From contig NZ_VISI01000002.1 in the NCBI RefSeq assembly GCF_007827365.1, forward strand, positions 1,555,001 to 1,619,000: a stretch of DNA of 64,000 nt. The letters run 5' to 3'. Positions 8,144 to 16,087 of the stretch are shown here, in pieces; the stretch's first letter is position 1, and each line of letters starts with the position of its first letter. The DNA is from Olleya sp. Hel_I_94. GTDB taxonomy: Bacteria > Bacteroidota > Bacteroidia > Flavobacteriales > Flavobacteriaceae. The position numbers were made by a program, and so were the translations under genes. The notes beneath the pieces are model-generated. The model was not told the origin of the DNA. It worked only from the letters and a program-made list of their open reading frames with translations, and searched no databases.

Positions 8144-8665
8144 ATGACAAACCGAATTTTAACAGCTCTTATAATTAGAATAGCTGGAATATATTTATTC
8201 ACGAAAATTTTTGACCATTTTGGTTCTTACTTTTTTTCAGTTTACGGAACTGCTACTATGGCTCGATTTGACGAATTGTTGAGTGAACCGATTGACAAAT
8301 TCTTTTTTACTGGAACATTTCTGACAATAGCGAATATTGTCGTTTCAATATTTCTATTCGTGAAAGCGGAATGGATTGCTAAAAAACTAATAAAAACGGA
8401 CAATGAAATAAAAACGGAACTGAACGCTGAATCTCTGACAAAAGTGATTTTATTGACAGTCGGAATTATTTGGTTAGCGAAATTAATTTATCTAATTCCG
8501 GACTTGATTGATTACTGTATTAAATTTATTTCGATAATGAATGGTAACGAAGAAATAGAATTACCTAATTTTGCATTTCCGAACTATATTTTAAAAACTA
8601 TTTTGACATTAATTATAATATTCCGAATTGAAAAAATATCAAATTGGATTTTAAAGAAAATATAA
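8144..8665 (+). CDS. Multi-pass membrane protein of unknown function (cassette 11)
   Basis: This 173-residue protein has about four hydrophobic segments (roughly residues 6-28, 54-76, 98-122 and 148-165), with charged loops between the second and third. No enzymatic motif is seen and I do not recognise it. It is the single gene of cassette 11 and begins 23 bases after the core site. Confidence 0.65.
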   Translation: MTNRILTALIIRIAGIYLFTKIFDHFGSYFFSVYGTATMARFDELLSEPIDKFFFTGTFLTIANIVVSIFLFVKAEWIAKKLIKTDNEIKTELNAESLTKVILLTVGIIWLAKLIYLIPDLIDYCIKFISIMNGNEEIELPNFAFPNYILKTILTLIIIFRIEKISNWILKKI

Positions 8666-8672
8666 AAAATAC

Positions 8673-8809
8673 GTTGCACAACACCGTATATAATATATTG
8701 CTAGTTCTAGCCTACTTACGAAAATCCTCGCGGATTTTCTATTCGGTTTTTATTTGCTAAATTAGATGCTTAAACACGCAACAAACCATATACAACAACG
8801 TTGTAATGC
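8673..8809 (+). repeat. attC-like site 11 (short class, 137 bp)
   Basis: It opens with GTTGCACAAC and ends with GTTGTAATGC (8800-8809). The central palindrome is GAAAATCCTCGCGGATTTTC. The opening core is the same as site 8 because cassettes 8 and 11 begin with the same ten bases. Confidence 0.9.
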
Positions 8810-8891
8810 ATTTGCCTAAACCAACAGACCACTTTACTTCCAAAATAGATAGACTAACTAATTAGACTTTTTTTAATTATAAAATGAGAGT

Positions 8892-8899
8892 TAGATTTG
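8892..8899 (+). promoter_or_regulatory. Candidate -7 box inside cassette 12
   Basis: TAGATTTG matches the Bacteroidota -7 consensus TAnnTTTG and lies 16 bases before the ATG of the next gene. A T-rich stretch (8868-8875) is at about the -33 distance but lacks a clear TTTG. If real, this cassette carries its own promoter, unlike most others here. Confidence 0.4.
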
Positions 8900-8915
8900 T
8901 AGAAAATAATCAACT

Positions 8916-10109
8916 ATGACCAAAAAATATGTCATTGTACTCTCAATTCTACTCGTTTCCTCATATTCGTTTTCCCAACAAAAGGATACGATTTATGGAA
9001 AAGTAAAATCGATTAGAGAACAACTTTCATTTCTGAAAGAAAATCATCAAAACAGAAAATTATTTAGTACAGAAGGAGATTATGGGCATAACGGATTTAT
9101 GAATGCAGAATACACTTTTAGTAGATTCCATAATTGGTGGTACAATACTTATTGGGTTCACTATATTAATTATTATAAAGAATTTGACGAAGACAAAAGA
9201 GTACTAAAAGAAATTTGGTATGATAAAAGTCAGGACACTATTCGATTCAGCCAATTTACCTATAATGAATTTGGCAAAATAAAAACTGAAAAATCAATTT
9301 CATATCAAGAATCCAATGCAGTTTATGAATACGATGAAAATAACAATTTGTCTTTTGTTAAAGATATAAGTGCTGACAGTAGCTTTACTACTCAAAAATA
9401 TAAGTATAATTCTTCCAATCTACTTTCTGAATATGAATATTATAATTCGGATTACCCAGAAGAAATTAGAAAAACTGAAAATTATTATGATTCAATTGGA
9501 AATTTAATTGAAATTAAAAATTATGATGAGTATGGTGCTGATTATGGTACTCTTTATGAATATGATGACAAAAGCAGAAAAATCAAGATTTTTAATCATT
9601 CACCATTTATTTGGGTAAAAACCAAAACGGGAAGTAGACAACAACGAACTGAAAAAGGAAGAGATATGATAAGTCGTGAATTTGTGTATGATGAACAAGA
9701 TAGGATTATAGAGCAATATTCTTACAATCCTGACTTTAAAGACAACAATATACCTGCGTTATACAAAAAAGAAATATCTATATACGAAAACAATTTATTG
9801 ACGGAATTTTATTATTATGATGGTAATGATTCTATTACAAGTTTTAAAAAGTATGAATACGATGAAAATCAAAGAAAAGTAAAAGAAACATTCACTTTTC
9901 CTAAATATCCTGATAACAACCAAAATTTAGTATTTTCATATGATTATCACGAATTCCCAATTGAACTTATCTATACAGATGAACGAGGAACACATAAAGT
10001 AGAATTTGAATATATATTTGACGATAAGAATAATTGGATTAAACAGACAAAAATTATTAATGGAGAGAGACTATTTGAATGGACAAGGAAAATAGAATAT
10101 CTCGAATAA
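8916..10109 (+). CDS. Secreted RHS/YD-repeat-like protein (cassette 12)
   Basis: This 397-residue protein has a clear N-terminal signal peptide (basic start, hydrophobic core about residues 6-18, cleavage near FSQQ). The mature part is a run of short beta repeats with the pattern Y-x-Y/N-D-x(2)-G/N-x-L/K-I, for example YEYDENNNLSFVKD, YYDSIGNLIEIKNYDEYG, YEYDDKSRKIKIF and YEYDENQRKVKE. These resemble the YD/RHS-type repeats common in Bacteroidota surface and periplasmic proteins. It is the single gene of cassette 12, preceded by a possible promoter. No toxin tip or sorting tail is visible, so a periplasmic or surface structural role is inferred only. Confidence 0.75.
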   Translation: MTKKYVIVLSILLVSSYSFSQQKDTIYGKVKSIREQLSFLKENHQNRKLFSTEGDYGHNGFMNAEYTFSRFHNWWYNTYWVHYINYYKEFDEDKRVLKEIWYDKSQDTIRFSQFTYNEFGKIKTEKSISYQESNAVYEYDENNNLSFVKDISADSSFTTQKYKYNSSNLLSEYEYYNSDYPEEIRKTENYYDSIGNLIEIKNYDEYGADYGTLYEYDDKSRKIKIFNHSPFIWVKTKTGSRQQRTEKGRDMISREFVYDEQDRIIEQYSYNPDFKDNNIPALYKKEISIYENNLLTEFYYYDGNDSITSFKKYEYDENQRKVKETFTFPKYPDNNQNLVFSYDYHEFPIELIYTDERGTHKVEFEYIFDDKNNWIKQTKIINGERLFEWTRKIEYLE

Positions 10110-10115
10110 AAAACG

Positions 10116-10255
10116 CATTACAACACCGTGTATAATTAATTGCTTTGGTCGTTGTTTATTTGGAAAATTCCTTCGGAATTTTCTCGCGTTCGTTTTTGTT
10201 TACTAAATTAGTTGCTTAAACACGCAACTAACCATACACAATTCCGTTGTAGCCA
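10116..10255 (+). repeat. attC-like site 12 (short class, 140 bp)
   Basis: It opens with GCATTACAAC, the complement of the GTTGTAATGC that starts cassette 12, and ends with GTTGTAGCCA (10246-10255). The central hairpin is GAAAATTCCTTCGGAATTTTC. Confidence 0.9.
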
Positions 10256-10279
10256 ATTTGAGAAAAACCAAGTAACCAA

Positions 10280-10870
10280 ATGAATATTGTAGAAAAAGAA
10301 GCAGTAGAATACGCAGAATATGAATTCTTTAACGGAGATTCATATTGTACTGTTGATAATTTATCAAGTACCTTATCGTCAAAACTTTACAATCTAAAAC
10401 GGAAAAAAGACAAATTATTTTTTCTAAATATTTTAAGAAAAGAAGTTTTAAATCAAAAATTAGAACACGAAAAAACTTGTAGTACAGTAAATTGTGGAAC
10501 TTCTCAAGAAAAGGAAACAGGATTATTTGTAATTGATCAAGAGATTGAGGAAATATCTCAATCATACGAATATCAACCAAAACATACTGATGAATTTAGT
10601 TCGGAGCAGAAATCGGAATTACACGACTCACTAAATGAAATCAAAGAAAAGTTGACTGAACTTGGATTCGGACAACAAATCATTTTTGATGAATTGGACG
10701 AATTAAAAGAGCATTTGAATCTTGGAAAAAAGAATTGGTTTCAATTGCTAAAAGGAAAATTATTTGACTTGACTGTAAGCAAAACTTTAGAGGAAACTGT
10801 TATAAAAGAAGTTTATAAAACACTTTCTGACGGATTTGAGAATTTACCAAACTTAATAGATAATATATAA
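10280..10870 (+). CDS. Helical protein of unknown function (cassette 13, first gene)
   Basis: This 196-residue soluble protein is mostly helical, with a probable coiled-coil section around residues 113-148 (SLNEIKEKLTELGFGQQ, ELDELKEHLNLG) and an amphipathic C-terminal part. A Cys pair lies in CSTVNCG near residue 67. There is no signal peptide. I do not recognise it. A 51-residue Cys-rich gene follows 5 bases after its stop in the same cassette. Confidence 0.65.
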   Translation: MNIVEKEAVEYAEYEFFNGDSYCTVDNLSSTLSSKLYNLKRKKDKLFFLNILRKEVLNQKLEHEKTCSTVNCGTSQEKETGLFVIDQEIEEISQSYEYQPKHTDEFSSEQKSELHDSLNEIKEKLTELGFGQQIIFDELDELKEHLNLGKKNWFQLLKGKLFDLTVSKTLEETVIKEVYKTLSDGFENLPNLIDNI

Positions 10871-10875
10871 TAATT

Positions 10876-11031
10876 ATGAGTTGCACAGCACAACCTATTT
10901 ATAAAATTAAAACAAAGAACATAATTACATATTTATGTTCGAATTGTATGACTGGACACTTGAATGATGAAAAAGCAGAAGTGTTAGAAAAAAATATAAT
11001 CGGAATGAATTGTCAATGTAAAATATGTTAA
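10876..11031 (+). CDS. 51-residue Cys-rich zinc-ribbon-like protein (cassette 13, second gene)
   Basis: This short frame (ATG 10876, TAA 11029-11031) encodes 51 residues with six cysteines: MSC at the start, a central CSNC (C21, C24), and a terminal CQCKIC (C45, C47, C50). Paired cysteines of this kind usually bind zinc or iron. It starts 5 bases after the previous stop and ends 5 bases before the attC-like site, exactly filling the cassette, which supports a real gene. Function unknown. Confidence 0.6.
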   Translation: MSCTAQPIYKIKTKNIITYLCSNCMTGHLNDEKAEVLEKNIIGMNCQCKIC

Positions 11032-11036
11032 AAAAC

Positions 11037-11172
11037 TGGCTACAACAACGTTTATAATTAATGGCTAGTTCCAGCTTGTTTACGAAAATCCTCGCGGATT
11101 TTCTATTCGGTTTTTATTTGCTAAATTAGGTGATTAAACACGCCACTAATCATACACGAGACCGTTATCTGC
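11037..11172 (+). repeat. attC-like site 13 (short class, 136 bp)
   Basis: It opens with TGGCTACAAC, the complement of the GTTGTAGCCA that starts cassette 13, and ends with GTTATCTGC (11164-11172). The central palindrome is GAAAATCCTCGCGGATTTTC. Bases 11173-11313 downstream are the gene-free leader of cassette 14. Part of that leader (CACTTTAAGCTAACGTTTAA) resembles the conserved block of the non-coding cassettes 2 and 5. Confidence 0.9.
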
Positions 11173-11313
11173 AATTCCTCCCTTTGTGGAAAAACAAATA
11201 ATCACTTTAAGCTAACGTTTAATTAGTTGATAAATAAGAAAATACAACTGAAAAACAGAATTACTAATATCTGATTTTCAGCACATTATAAAAACGTTAG
11301 TCAGAATTAAAAA

Positions 11314-11838
11314 ATGATGAAGAAAATAGAAAATCCAGGTTTTAGAATTATAAAGACTTTACCAAGTACATTGGGTACGGTGGATTTTCATATTGTTATG
11401 TATGAAAAATTAGATTTCAGTGATGATGAAGTGTGGAAAGGAGTAAATGAATCTGAGATCGCGGAAGAAATATACGAATCTGGAGAATATAAAGGTTTTT
11501 ATGTAATTCATTCTTCTACAACTCGAGGAGAAGACATTAATACCTTGGATGATTCTGAAAAATTATTTTGTTTTAATCGAATTAATTGTGATTCGATATT
11601 ATCATACCATTGCCTTGCAACCAGAAGTGACGAAACAGGTTTTAAATTAAGAATTGGATTTCACGAAATGCATCCTGAAATGAGCCTACCTAAAATTATT
11701 AATGACTGGAATTCTATGGCTAATATTTCAAATGGTTTTCAAGAAATTAAAATTAATAAAGACACATTTTTTGAATTGTATCAAAAACAAGTTGAAATAT
11801 GGAAAAAGCAGATAACACGGTGTATAAAACATAGCTAA
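11314..11838 (+). CDS. Unknown protein whose C-terminus is encoded by the attC-like site (cassette 14)
   Basis: This 174-residue soluble protein has an acidic N-terminal half (SDDEVWKGVNESEIAEEIYE) and conserved-looking FNRINCDSILSYHCLATRSD near residues 88-107. There is no signal or membrane segment and I do not recognise it. The frame runs through the opening core GCAGATAAC and stops inside the site, so the last ten residues or so (ending TRCIKHS) are read from recombination-site DNA. The leader of 141 bases is longer than in most cassettes and might hold a promoter. Confidence 0.65.
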   Translation: MMKKIENPGFRIIKTLPSTLGTVDFHIVMYEKLDFSDDEVWKGVNESEIAEEIYESGEYKGFYVIHSSTTRGEDINTLDDSEKLFCFNRINCDSILSYHCLATRSDETGFKLRIGFHEMHPEMSLPKIINDWNSMANISNGFQEIKINKDTFFELYQKQVEIWKKQITRCIKHS

Positions 11839-12008
11839 TAAGTGCTAAACCGAAAGGTTTTGTATATTAAGAAAGTCCACCAAATTTTTAATTTGGCTTT
11901 TAAAAAGAGAAAAATTAAAAACAAAATATAAAAATTCGGCTCTGTGTTTATCCGAAATGTTAGTGTCTTCTTGCACGCTACGTTCTATACACAAGTCCGT
12001 TGTACACA
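11808..12008 (+). repeat. attC-like site 14 (long class, 201 bp)
   Basis: It opens with GCAGATAAC, the complement of the GTTATCTGC that starts cassette 14, and ends with GTTGTACACA (11999-12008). The central hairpin is CCAAATT-TTT-AATTTGG. It overlaps the 3' end of the preceding gene by 31 bases. Confidence 0.9.
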
Positions 12009-12042
12009 ATAAAAAGAACCAGAAACACTTAAAATAACTTAC

Positions 12043-12687
12043 ATGAAAAAACTGATTTTATTATTCTCATTAATTATTGCTTCTTCATTTTCTTATTCTC
12101 AAACACAGACGACAGAGATTGAAGCAAAAGGAATATTCAGTGAAATAGCTGTTGAAAAGCAAAACCTAGCAGTTGAGAGAATTCTAGGAAAAGACAAAAA
12201 AGAAAAAAAGGCGATAATTGAAACCGTTAAGGAAAACCCAAACGACTTTAACCCTCCAGTGTTATACGCCTTATCTCATGAATTATTTGAACAGGGAAAT
12301 AATGATGAAGCTTGCTATTGGTTTTATTTAGCTCAACTCCGAGCAAGGTATGATGCAAACTTATGTATGGACAACTCAGCTAAACAAGCTGTCTCTGTTT
12401 TAAACAATAATTTTGGACCTAAAATAAACAAGTATGCTTTTCAAGATATTGAAAAACTTGAAAAGACCGTTAGAAATGTTGTCAACTTCGTACGAGAGCA
12501 TGAAGAAAATTACGATCATAGATGGATAAACCTTCATGGAATGTGGGCGATGCAAGCAGGTTTGAGTGACAAAGAGGAAACCAGAGAATTGAGCAAACCG
12601 AAGGATGAATGGAAAGCAATAAAGAAAAAAACAATAGATGACTATTACAATGGATTCATTGAATACGTAAAAAGTCAAAAAAAATAA
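12043..12687 (+). CDS. Secreted/periplasmic protein of unknown function (cassette 15)
   Basis: This 214-residue protein has a typical signal peptide (MKK start, hydrophobic residues 4-17, cleavage near FSYSQ). The mature part is helical, with NPPVLYALSHELFEQGNNDEACYWF-type helices (about residues 66-90) that resemble a TPR/Sel1-like pair and two conserved cysteines nearby (EACYWF, NLCMDN). It is the only gene of cassette 15. No function recognised. Confidence 0.7.
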   Translation: MKKLILLFSLIIASSFSYSQTQTTEIEAKGIFSEIAVEKQNLAVERILGKDKKEKKAIIETVKENPNDFNPPVLYALSHELFEQGNNDEACYWFYLAQLRARYDANLCMDNSAKQAVSVLNNNFGPKINKYAFQDIEKLEKTVRNVVNFVREHEENYDHRWINLHGMWAMQAGLSDKEETRELSKPKDEWKAIKKKTIDDYYNGFIEYVKSQKK

Positions 12688-12692
12688 AATAC

Positions 12693-12882
12693 TGTGCACA
12701 ACAATGGCTATAATTAATACGGGGTTTTGTGCTTAATCGAAAGTTTGTGCGTTTTTACAGAATCCGCCAAATCTTTTGATTTGGCTATAAAAAAAAGAAA
12801 ATAAAAAGCTTTGGCTAAGTGCTTAATCGAAAGTTCACTACTTTTAATTCCCGTACTAACCATAGCAAAAATGTTGTGCAAC
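12693..12882 (+). repeat. attC-like site 15 (long class, 190 bp)
   Basis: It opens with TGTGCACAAC. The core that starts cassette 15 is GTTGTACACA, so pairing is perfect except for one G:T wobble, the only imperfect match in the array. It ends with GTTGTGCAAC (12873-12882). The central hairpin GCCAAATCTTTTGATTTGGC and outer arms match site 1. Confidence 0.87.
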
Positions 12883-12899
12883 ATTAAAAACCAAACCGA

Positions 12900-13349
12900 A
12901 TGTGTGATTTTAATAAAGGTTTTATTTTGTGTAAATGCAATGACCCAAAAGTGATTGTTCACAACAAAAAGTCTAGACTGAATAAGGATAAAAAGAATAA
13001 ACAAATTGAATATACTTGGACATTATATAAGTTTCTTGGAATGTCAAAAGAAAAGGAACTTGGAAGATATATGTTTCCCGTAAATGATGTTGGAAATGGA
13101 TTGACCTCTGATTTTGTTCTAAAGGAACTTAACAGTCGAAATTGTTTTGACTTTGAATATATACCAAACCAAGGTGATAATTTAATCATTAGTAAAGCTG
13201 ATTCTTATAACAGAATAGAATTCATTTTCAGAGATGGAAAATGGGAAGAAGATCATTATTCACCATTTGACCACGAATATGAGAAAATTGATAATGGAAA
13301 AATAACAACATCTAAAAAAACGTTGCACAACACCGTGTATAAAACATAG
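12900..13349 (+). CDS. Unknown protein with CDFNKGFILCKC opening (cassette 16)
   Basis: This 149-residue soluble protein opens MCDFNKGFILCKC, a Cys-rich start, followed by a basic stretch and then WTLYKFLG and RIEFIFRDGKWEEDHYSPFD. I recognise no domain. The frame enters the attC-like site and stops there, so the last nine residues or so (TLHNTVYKT) derive from the site. It is the single gene of cassette 16. Confidence 0.65.
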   Translation: MCDFNKGFILCKCNDPKVIVHNKKSRLNKDKKNKQIEYTWTLYKFLGMSKEKELGRYMFPVNDVGNGLTSDFVLKELNSRNCFDFEYIPNQGDNLIISKADSYNRIEFIFRDGKWEEDHYSPFDHEYEKIDNGKITTSKKTLHNTVYKT

Positions 13350-13523
13350 CTAATAAGTGCTTAACCGTAAGGTTTGTGTATATTTATAAAGTACGCCAAA
13401 TTTTTAATTTGGCTTTTAAAAAGAGAAAAATTAAAAACAAAATATAAAAATTCGGCTCTGTGTTAACCCGAAAAGTTAGTGTCTTTTTGTACGCTACGTT
13501 TCATACACAAGACCGTTGTAAAC
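13322..13523 (+). repeat. attC-like site 16 (long class, 202 bp)
   Basis: It opens with GTTGCACAAC, the complement of the GTTGTGCAAC that starts cassette 16, and ends with GTTGTAAAC (13515-13523), the left core of the 6.5-kb giant cassette. The central hairpin is GCCAAATTTTTAATTTGGC. Confidence 0.9.
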
Positions 13524-13542
13524 AAGCTGAATCCAGCCGCGC

Positions 13543-13621
13543 ATTAGGCACATTTGGTTTTTGCCAACGCTTAAATCCAAAGCTGAAAAACCAAAAGAGC
13601 CTAATCTTGCCAACGCTGAAA
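13543..13621 (+). promoter_or_regulatory. Leader hairpin with nested direct repeats before the Dnd-like operon
   Basis: Two 20-base arms, 13543-13562 (ATTAGGCACATTTGGTTTTT) and 13586-13605, are complementary at 18 of 20 positions around a 23-base loop. TTGCCAACGCT-AAA occurs twice in direct orientation (13561-13575 and 13607-13621). The structure lies 90 bases before the first gene of the operon and is absent from other cassettes. It may be an operator for the first gene's DNA-binding product, or a leader attenuator. No gene lies in 13524-13710. Confidence 0.5.
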
Positions 13622-13710
13622 GAAAATTGAGGAAAACCATAAACTGAATAAAAAAATAAAATGTATTTTAGATAATCCAAACCGAATTAAAAGAATCTGC
13701 ACCAATTAGA

Positions 13711-15924
13711 ATGACATTAGACGAAATTTATAGAAAAGAAGAGATTAGTGTTAGATCATACCACGTTTGTAAAGAAAACAACTTAAATTCGGTAAAAGAT
13801 TTAAAAGAATATTACTTCAGGCATAAAACTTTCGATAAGCTTCGAAATTGTGGTAGAAAATCTAATGAAGAATTAATTGAAATCTGTAACATATATCAAG
13901 GATATCATTTAGAAAATCGAGAAACTGAAATCAAAAAAGAAAACCCTCTAAAAACAATAATTTCAGAGTTAACAAGAGTTCAAAGAGAAGTCATAAATAG
14001 CTTCATACTTGTTAATACAAATAGTCTTTCTGTAAGAAGCAAAAATGCTATTACACTTCATTTAAATGGTAATTTGAAAATTAAAAATTTTGCACAAAAA
14101 ATTTTACTTTCTGAAAAATTTAATGTCAATAATATTAAAAACGTTGGAGCTAAATGTGTTCCAGAATTAGAAATTTATTTTTCAATTATAAAAGAATTCT
14201 TAATTGAAGTTAGTCAATTTAATGACGAAAAACATCTAATTTCATTAAAGAACAATTTCTTAATTCAACGCACTTTTTCTATTTCAAAAATCCCGATTGA
14301 AGTACTTGAATCAGAATCAATATTCTTACTTACAGATTTTTTATTAAACAGTAATGCCCTATTTGATAATACACAAACAGTCATTGTAAAAAAAGCTTTT
14401 AAAATATATCAAAAACAAAAAGAATTAACTCTTGACGATATTGCTGACGAAGTTAAATTGACTAGAGAAAGAGTAAGACAAATAAGAGTAATATGTCTAG
14501 ATGAATTGTTTGATAAACTCTCTTTTATTCAAAACTTTAATGATGATTTATTTCAAAAATATAATATCGATACTAATTCTAATCAAATTGAAATAAACCA
14601 AGATTTAATTGATATTATTAACATTACTAACTTCACATTTTTTTCACGAGAATTTATAACCTACATACTATATGTTTACTTGTCGGATAGATTTTCGTTG
14701 ATTGGTTCTGTTGAGGATGTTATCCAACCAAAATATTTTAATGCTCGTAATAGACATAATTGGAACAATTTCTTTTTAATAAAAAAAGAAATTGTAAATG
14801 AAATTGATTTTAATGCTTTAGCTAATGACATTGATAATAGAATAAATGATAGAATTGTAGAATCCTATTCATTTAATTTTAAAAGCTACTTATCAAGATT
14901 TTTAACTAATAATAATATTGAATTTTTAGATTCAGCTTTTCCCATTGGAGAAAAAATAATTAATGATGAATTTGAATTATATCTCGATTTAGATGAAAAT
15001 TTAATATTTAAAAGAAATACAAAAAAACAAGCTCACGAATACGCTTATGAAGCACTTGATCATTTAGGGAAGCCATCAAAAGTTAAAGAAATCTTTGAAA
15101 AAGTTTTAGAATTATACCCAAATTACGATACAGATGAAGCTAAAGTTAGAGTTTCAATGAAACGAAAAAATGGTTTTGTTCCAATAGGTAGAAAAAGTGT
15201 CTTTGGCTTAAAAAAATGGGAAAAAGAATTAGACAATTTTAAAGGTGGAACTATTAGAGATATTGTGGAAGAATATTTATCTCAATTTCCTGAACCAATA
15301 CATATATCTGAAATCACAAGTCACGTTTTAAAGTATCGCCCAAAATCAAATCAGTATAGTATATTACAAAATTTAAAACTTGATGAATCAGGTTTGTATA
15401 TTTTTTATAAAGGTTCACACGTTGGTTTATCAACTAAAAAATATACTGAAGAACACATAAAATCAAAGTCAATAGATAATTCTGATAGAAAATCGTGGGA
15501 AGAAAGATTTGATGCTCTACAAAGCTTCACACAAAAAGAAAAAAGATTACCCTATTCAAATGGAGTTCCTGAAAAAGAAATTAAACTTTATCGTTGGCTA
15601 AATGTTCAAAAAGGTAAAATTAACAAGGGCAAACTCAACTCTAATAAAACAAATAAAATTAATGATATCATTGATAAGTTTCCAAGTATTAATGGAAACC
15701 GAAGATCTAATTCAACTGAAAAATATGAAGAATTAATGACTTTTGTTAAATCAAATTTCCGTTTACCTTCTGCCAGTAAAAACGGAGAAGAAAACCTATA
15801 CCAATTCTTTTACAAACAAAGGAAGCTTTTTGAAAAAGACGAACTAAAAGCTAAAGAAGAAATACAGTTTATCGAAGTTGCAAAACTTCTTCAAAATATT
15901 AAATATGAAAATAAAGGAAACTAA
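13711..15924 (+). CDS. Composite DNA-binding protein: RpoA-CTD-like, sigma region-4-like, HARE-HTH-like (Dnd-like operon gene 1)
   Basis: This 737-residue protein is made of several DNA-contact modules and has no catalytic motif I can see. Residues 1-65 (ISVRSYHVCKENNLNSVKDL … LRNCGRKSNEEL) match the helix-hairpin-helix of the RNA polymerase alpha C-terminal domain; a second such unit may lie at about 95-165 (IKNVGAKCVPELE). Residues 239-265 (LTLDDIADEVKLTRERVRQI) are a sigma-70 region-4-type helix-turn-helix. Residues 441-570 resemble HARE-HTH/RpoE-delta-type winged helices. The tail (about 585-737) has repeats like helicase-associated HA domains. It is the first gene of a four-gene operon in one cassette. 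It probably recognises DNA for the system and may also regulate it. Confidence 0.7.
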   Translation: MTLDEIYRKEEISVRSYHVCKENNLNSVKDLKEYYFRHKTFDKLRNCGRKSNEELIEICNIYQGYHLENRETEIKKENPLKTIISELTRVQREVINSFILVNTNSLSVRSKNAITLHLNGNLKIKNFAQKILLSEKFNVNNIKNVGAKCVPELEIYFSIIKEFLIEVSQFNDEKHLISLKNNFLIQRTFSISKIPIEVLESESIFLLTDFLLNSNALFDNTQTVIVKKAFKIYQKQKELTLDDIADEVKLTRERVRQIRVICLDELFDKLSFIQNFNDDLFQKYNIDTNSNQIEINQDLIDIINITNFTFFSREFITYILYVYLSDRFSLIGSVEDVIQPKYFNARNRHNWNNFFLIKKEIVNEIDFNALANDIDNRINDRIVESYSFNFKSYLSRFLTNNNIEFLDSAFPIGEKIINDEFELYLDLDENLIFKRNTKKQAHEYAYEALDHLGKPSKVKEIFEKVLELYPNYDTDEAKVRVSMKRKNGFVPIGRKSVFGLKKWEKELDNFKGGTIRDIVEEYLSQFPEPIHISEITSHVLKYRPKSNQYSILQNLKLDESGLYIFYKGSHVGLSTKKYTEEHIKSKSIDNSDRKSWEERFDALQSFTQKEKRLPYSNGVPEKEIKLYRWLNVQKGKINKGKLNSNKTNKINDIIDKFPSINGNRRSNSTEKYEELMTFVKSNFRLPSASKNGEENLYQFFYKQRKLFEKDELKAKEEIQFIEVAKLLQNIKYENKGN

Positions 15925-16087
15925 ATTATTGCAAGGCCAAAGACTTAAAGAAATCTGCAATGAAAAGGATGTCAATTTTGAATCCATTGAAATTCTACTT
16001 GAGTCTGTAAAAACTAAAAAATTGCTAAAAAGAAACAACTACCACCAGCAAAAAATTAATGATGTAATTGAAAAGACGATAAGATGA
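15905..16087 (+). CDS. Small system-associated protein (Dnd-like operon gene 2)
   Basis: This basic, helical protein has about 60 residues if started at ATG 15905 (an in-frame ATG at 15878 would add nine). It overlaps the preceding gene by 20 bases and the following gene by 4 (ATGA), so translation of the three is coupled. The chain ends in a Lys/Arg-rich helix (LLKRNNYHQQKINDVIEKT). No domain recognised. Small proteins in this position occur next to DndD-like genes, but I cannot name a family with confidence. Confidence 0.6.
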   Translation: MKIKETKLLQGQRLKEICNEKDVNFESIEILLESVKTKKLLKRNNYHQQKINDVIEKTIR

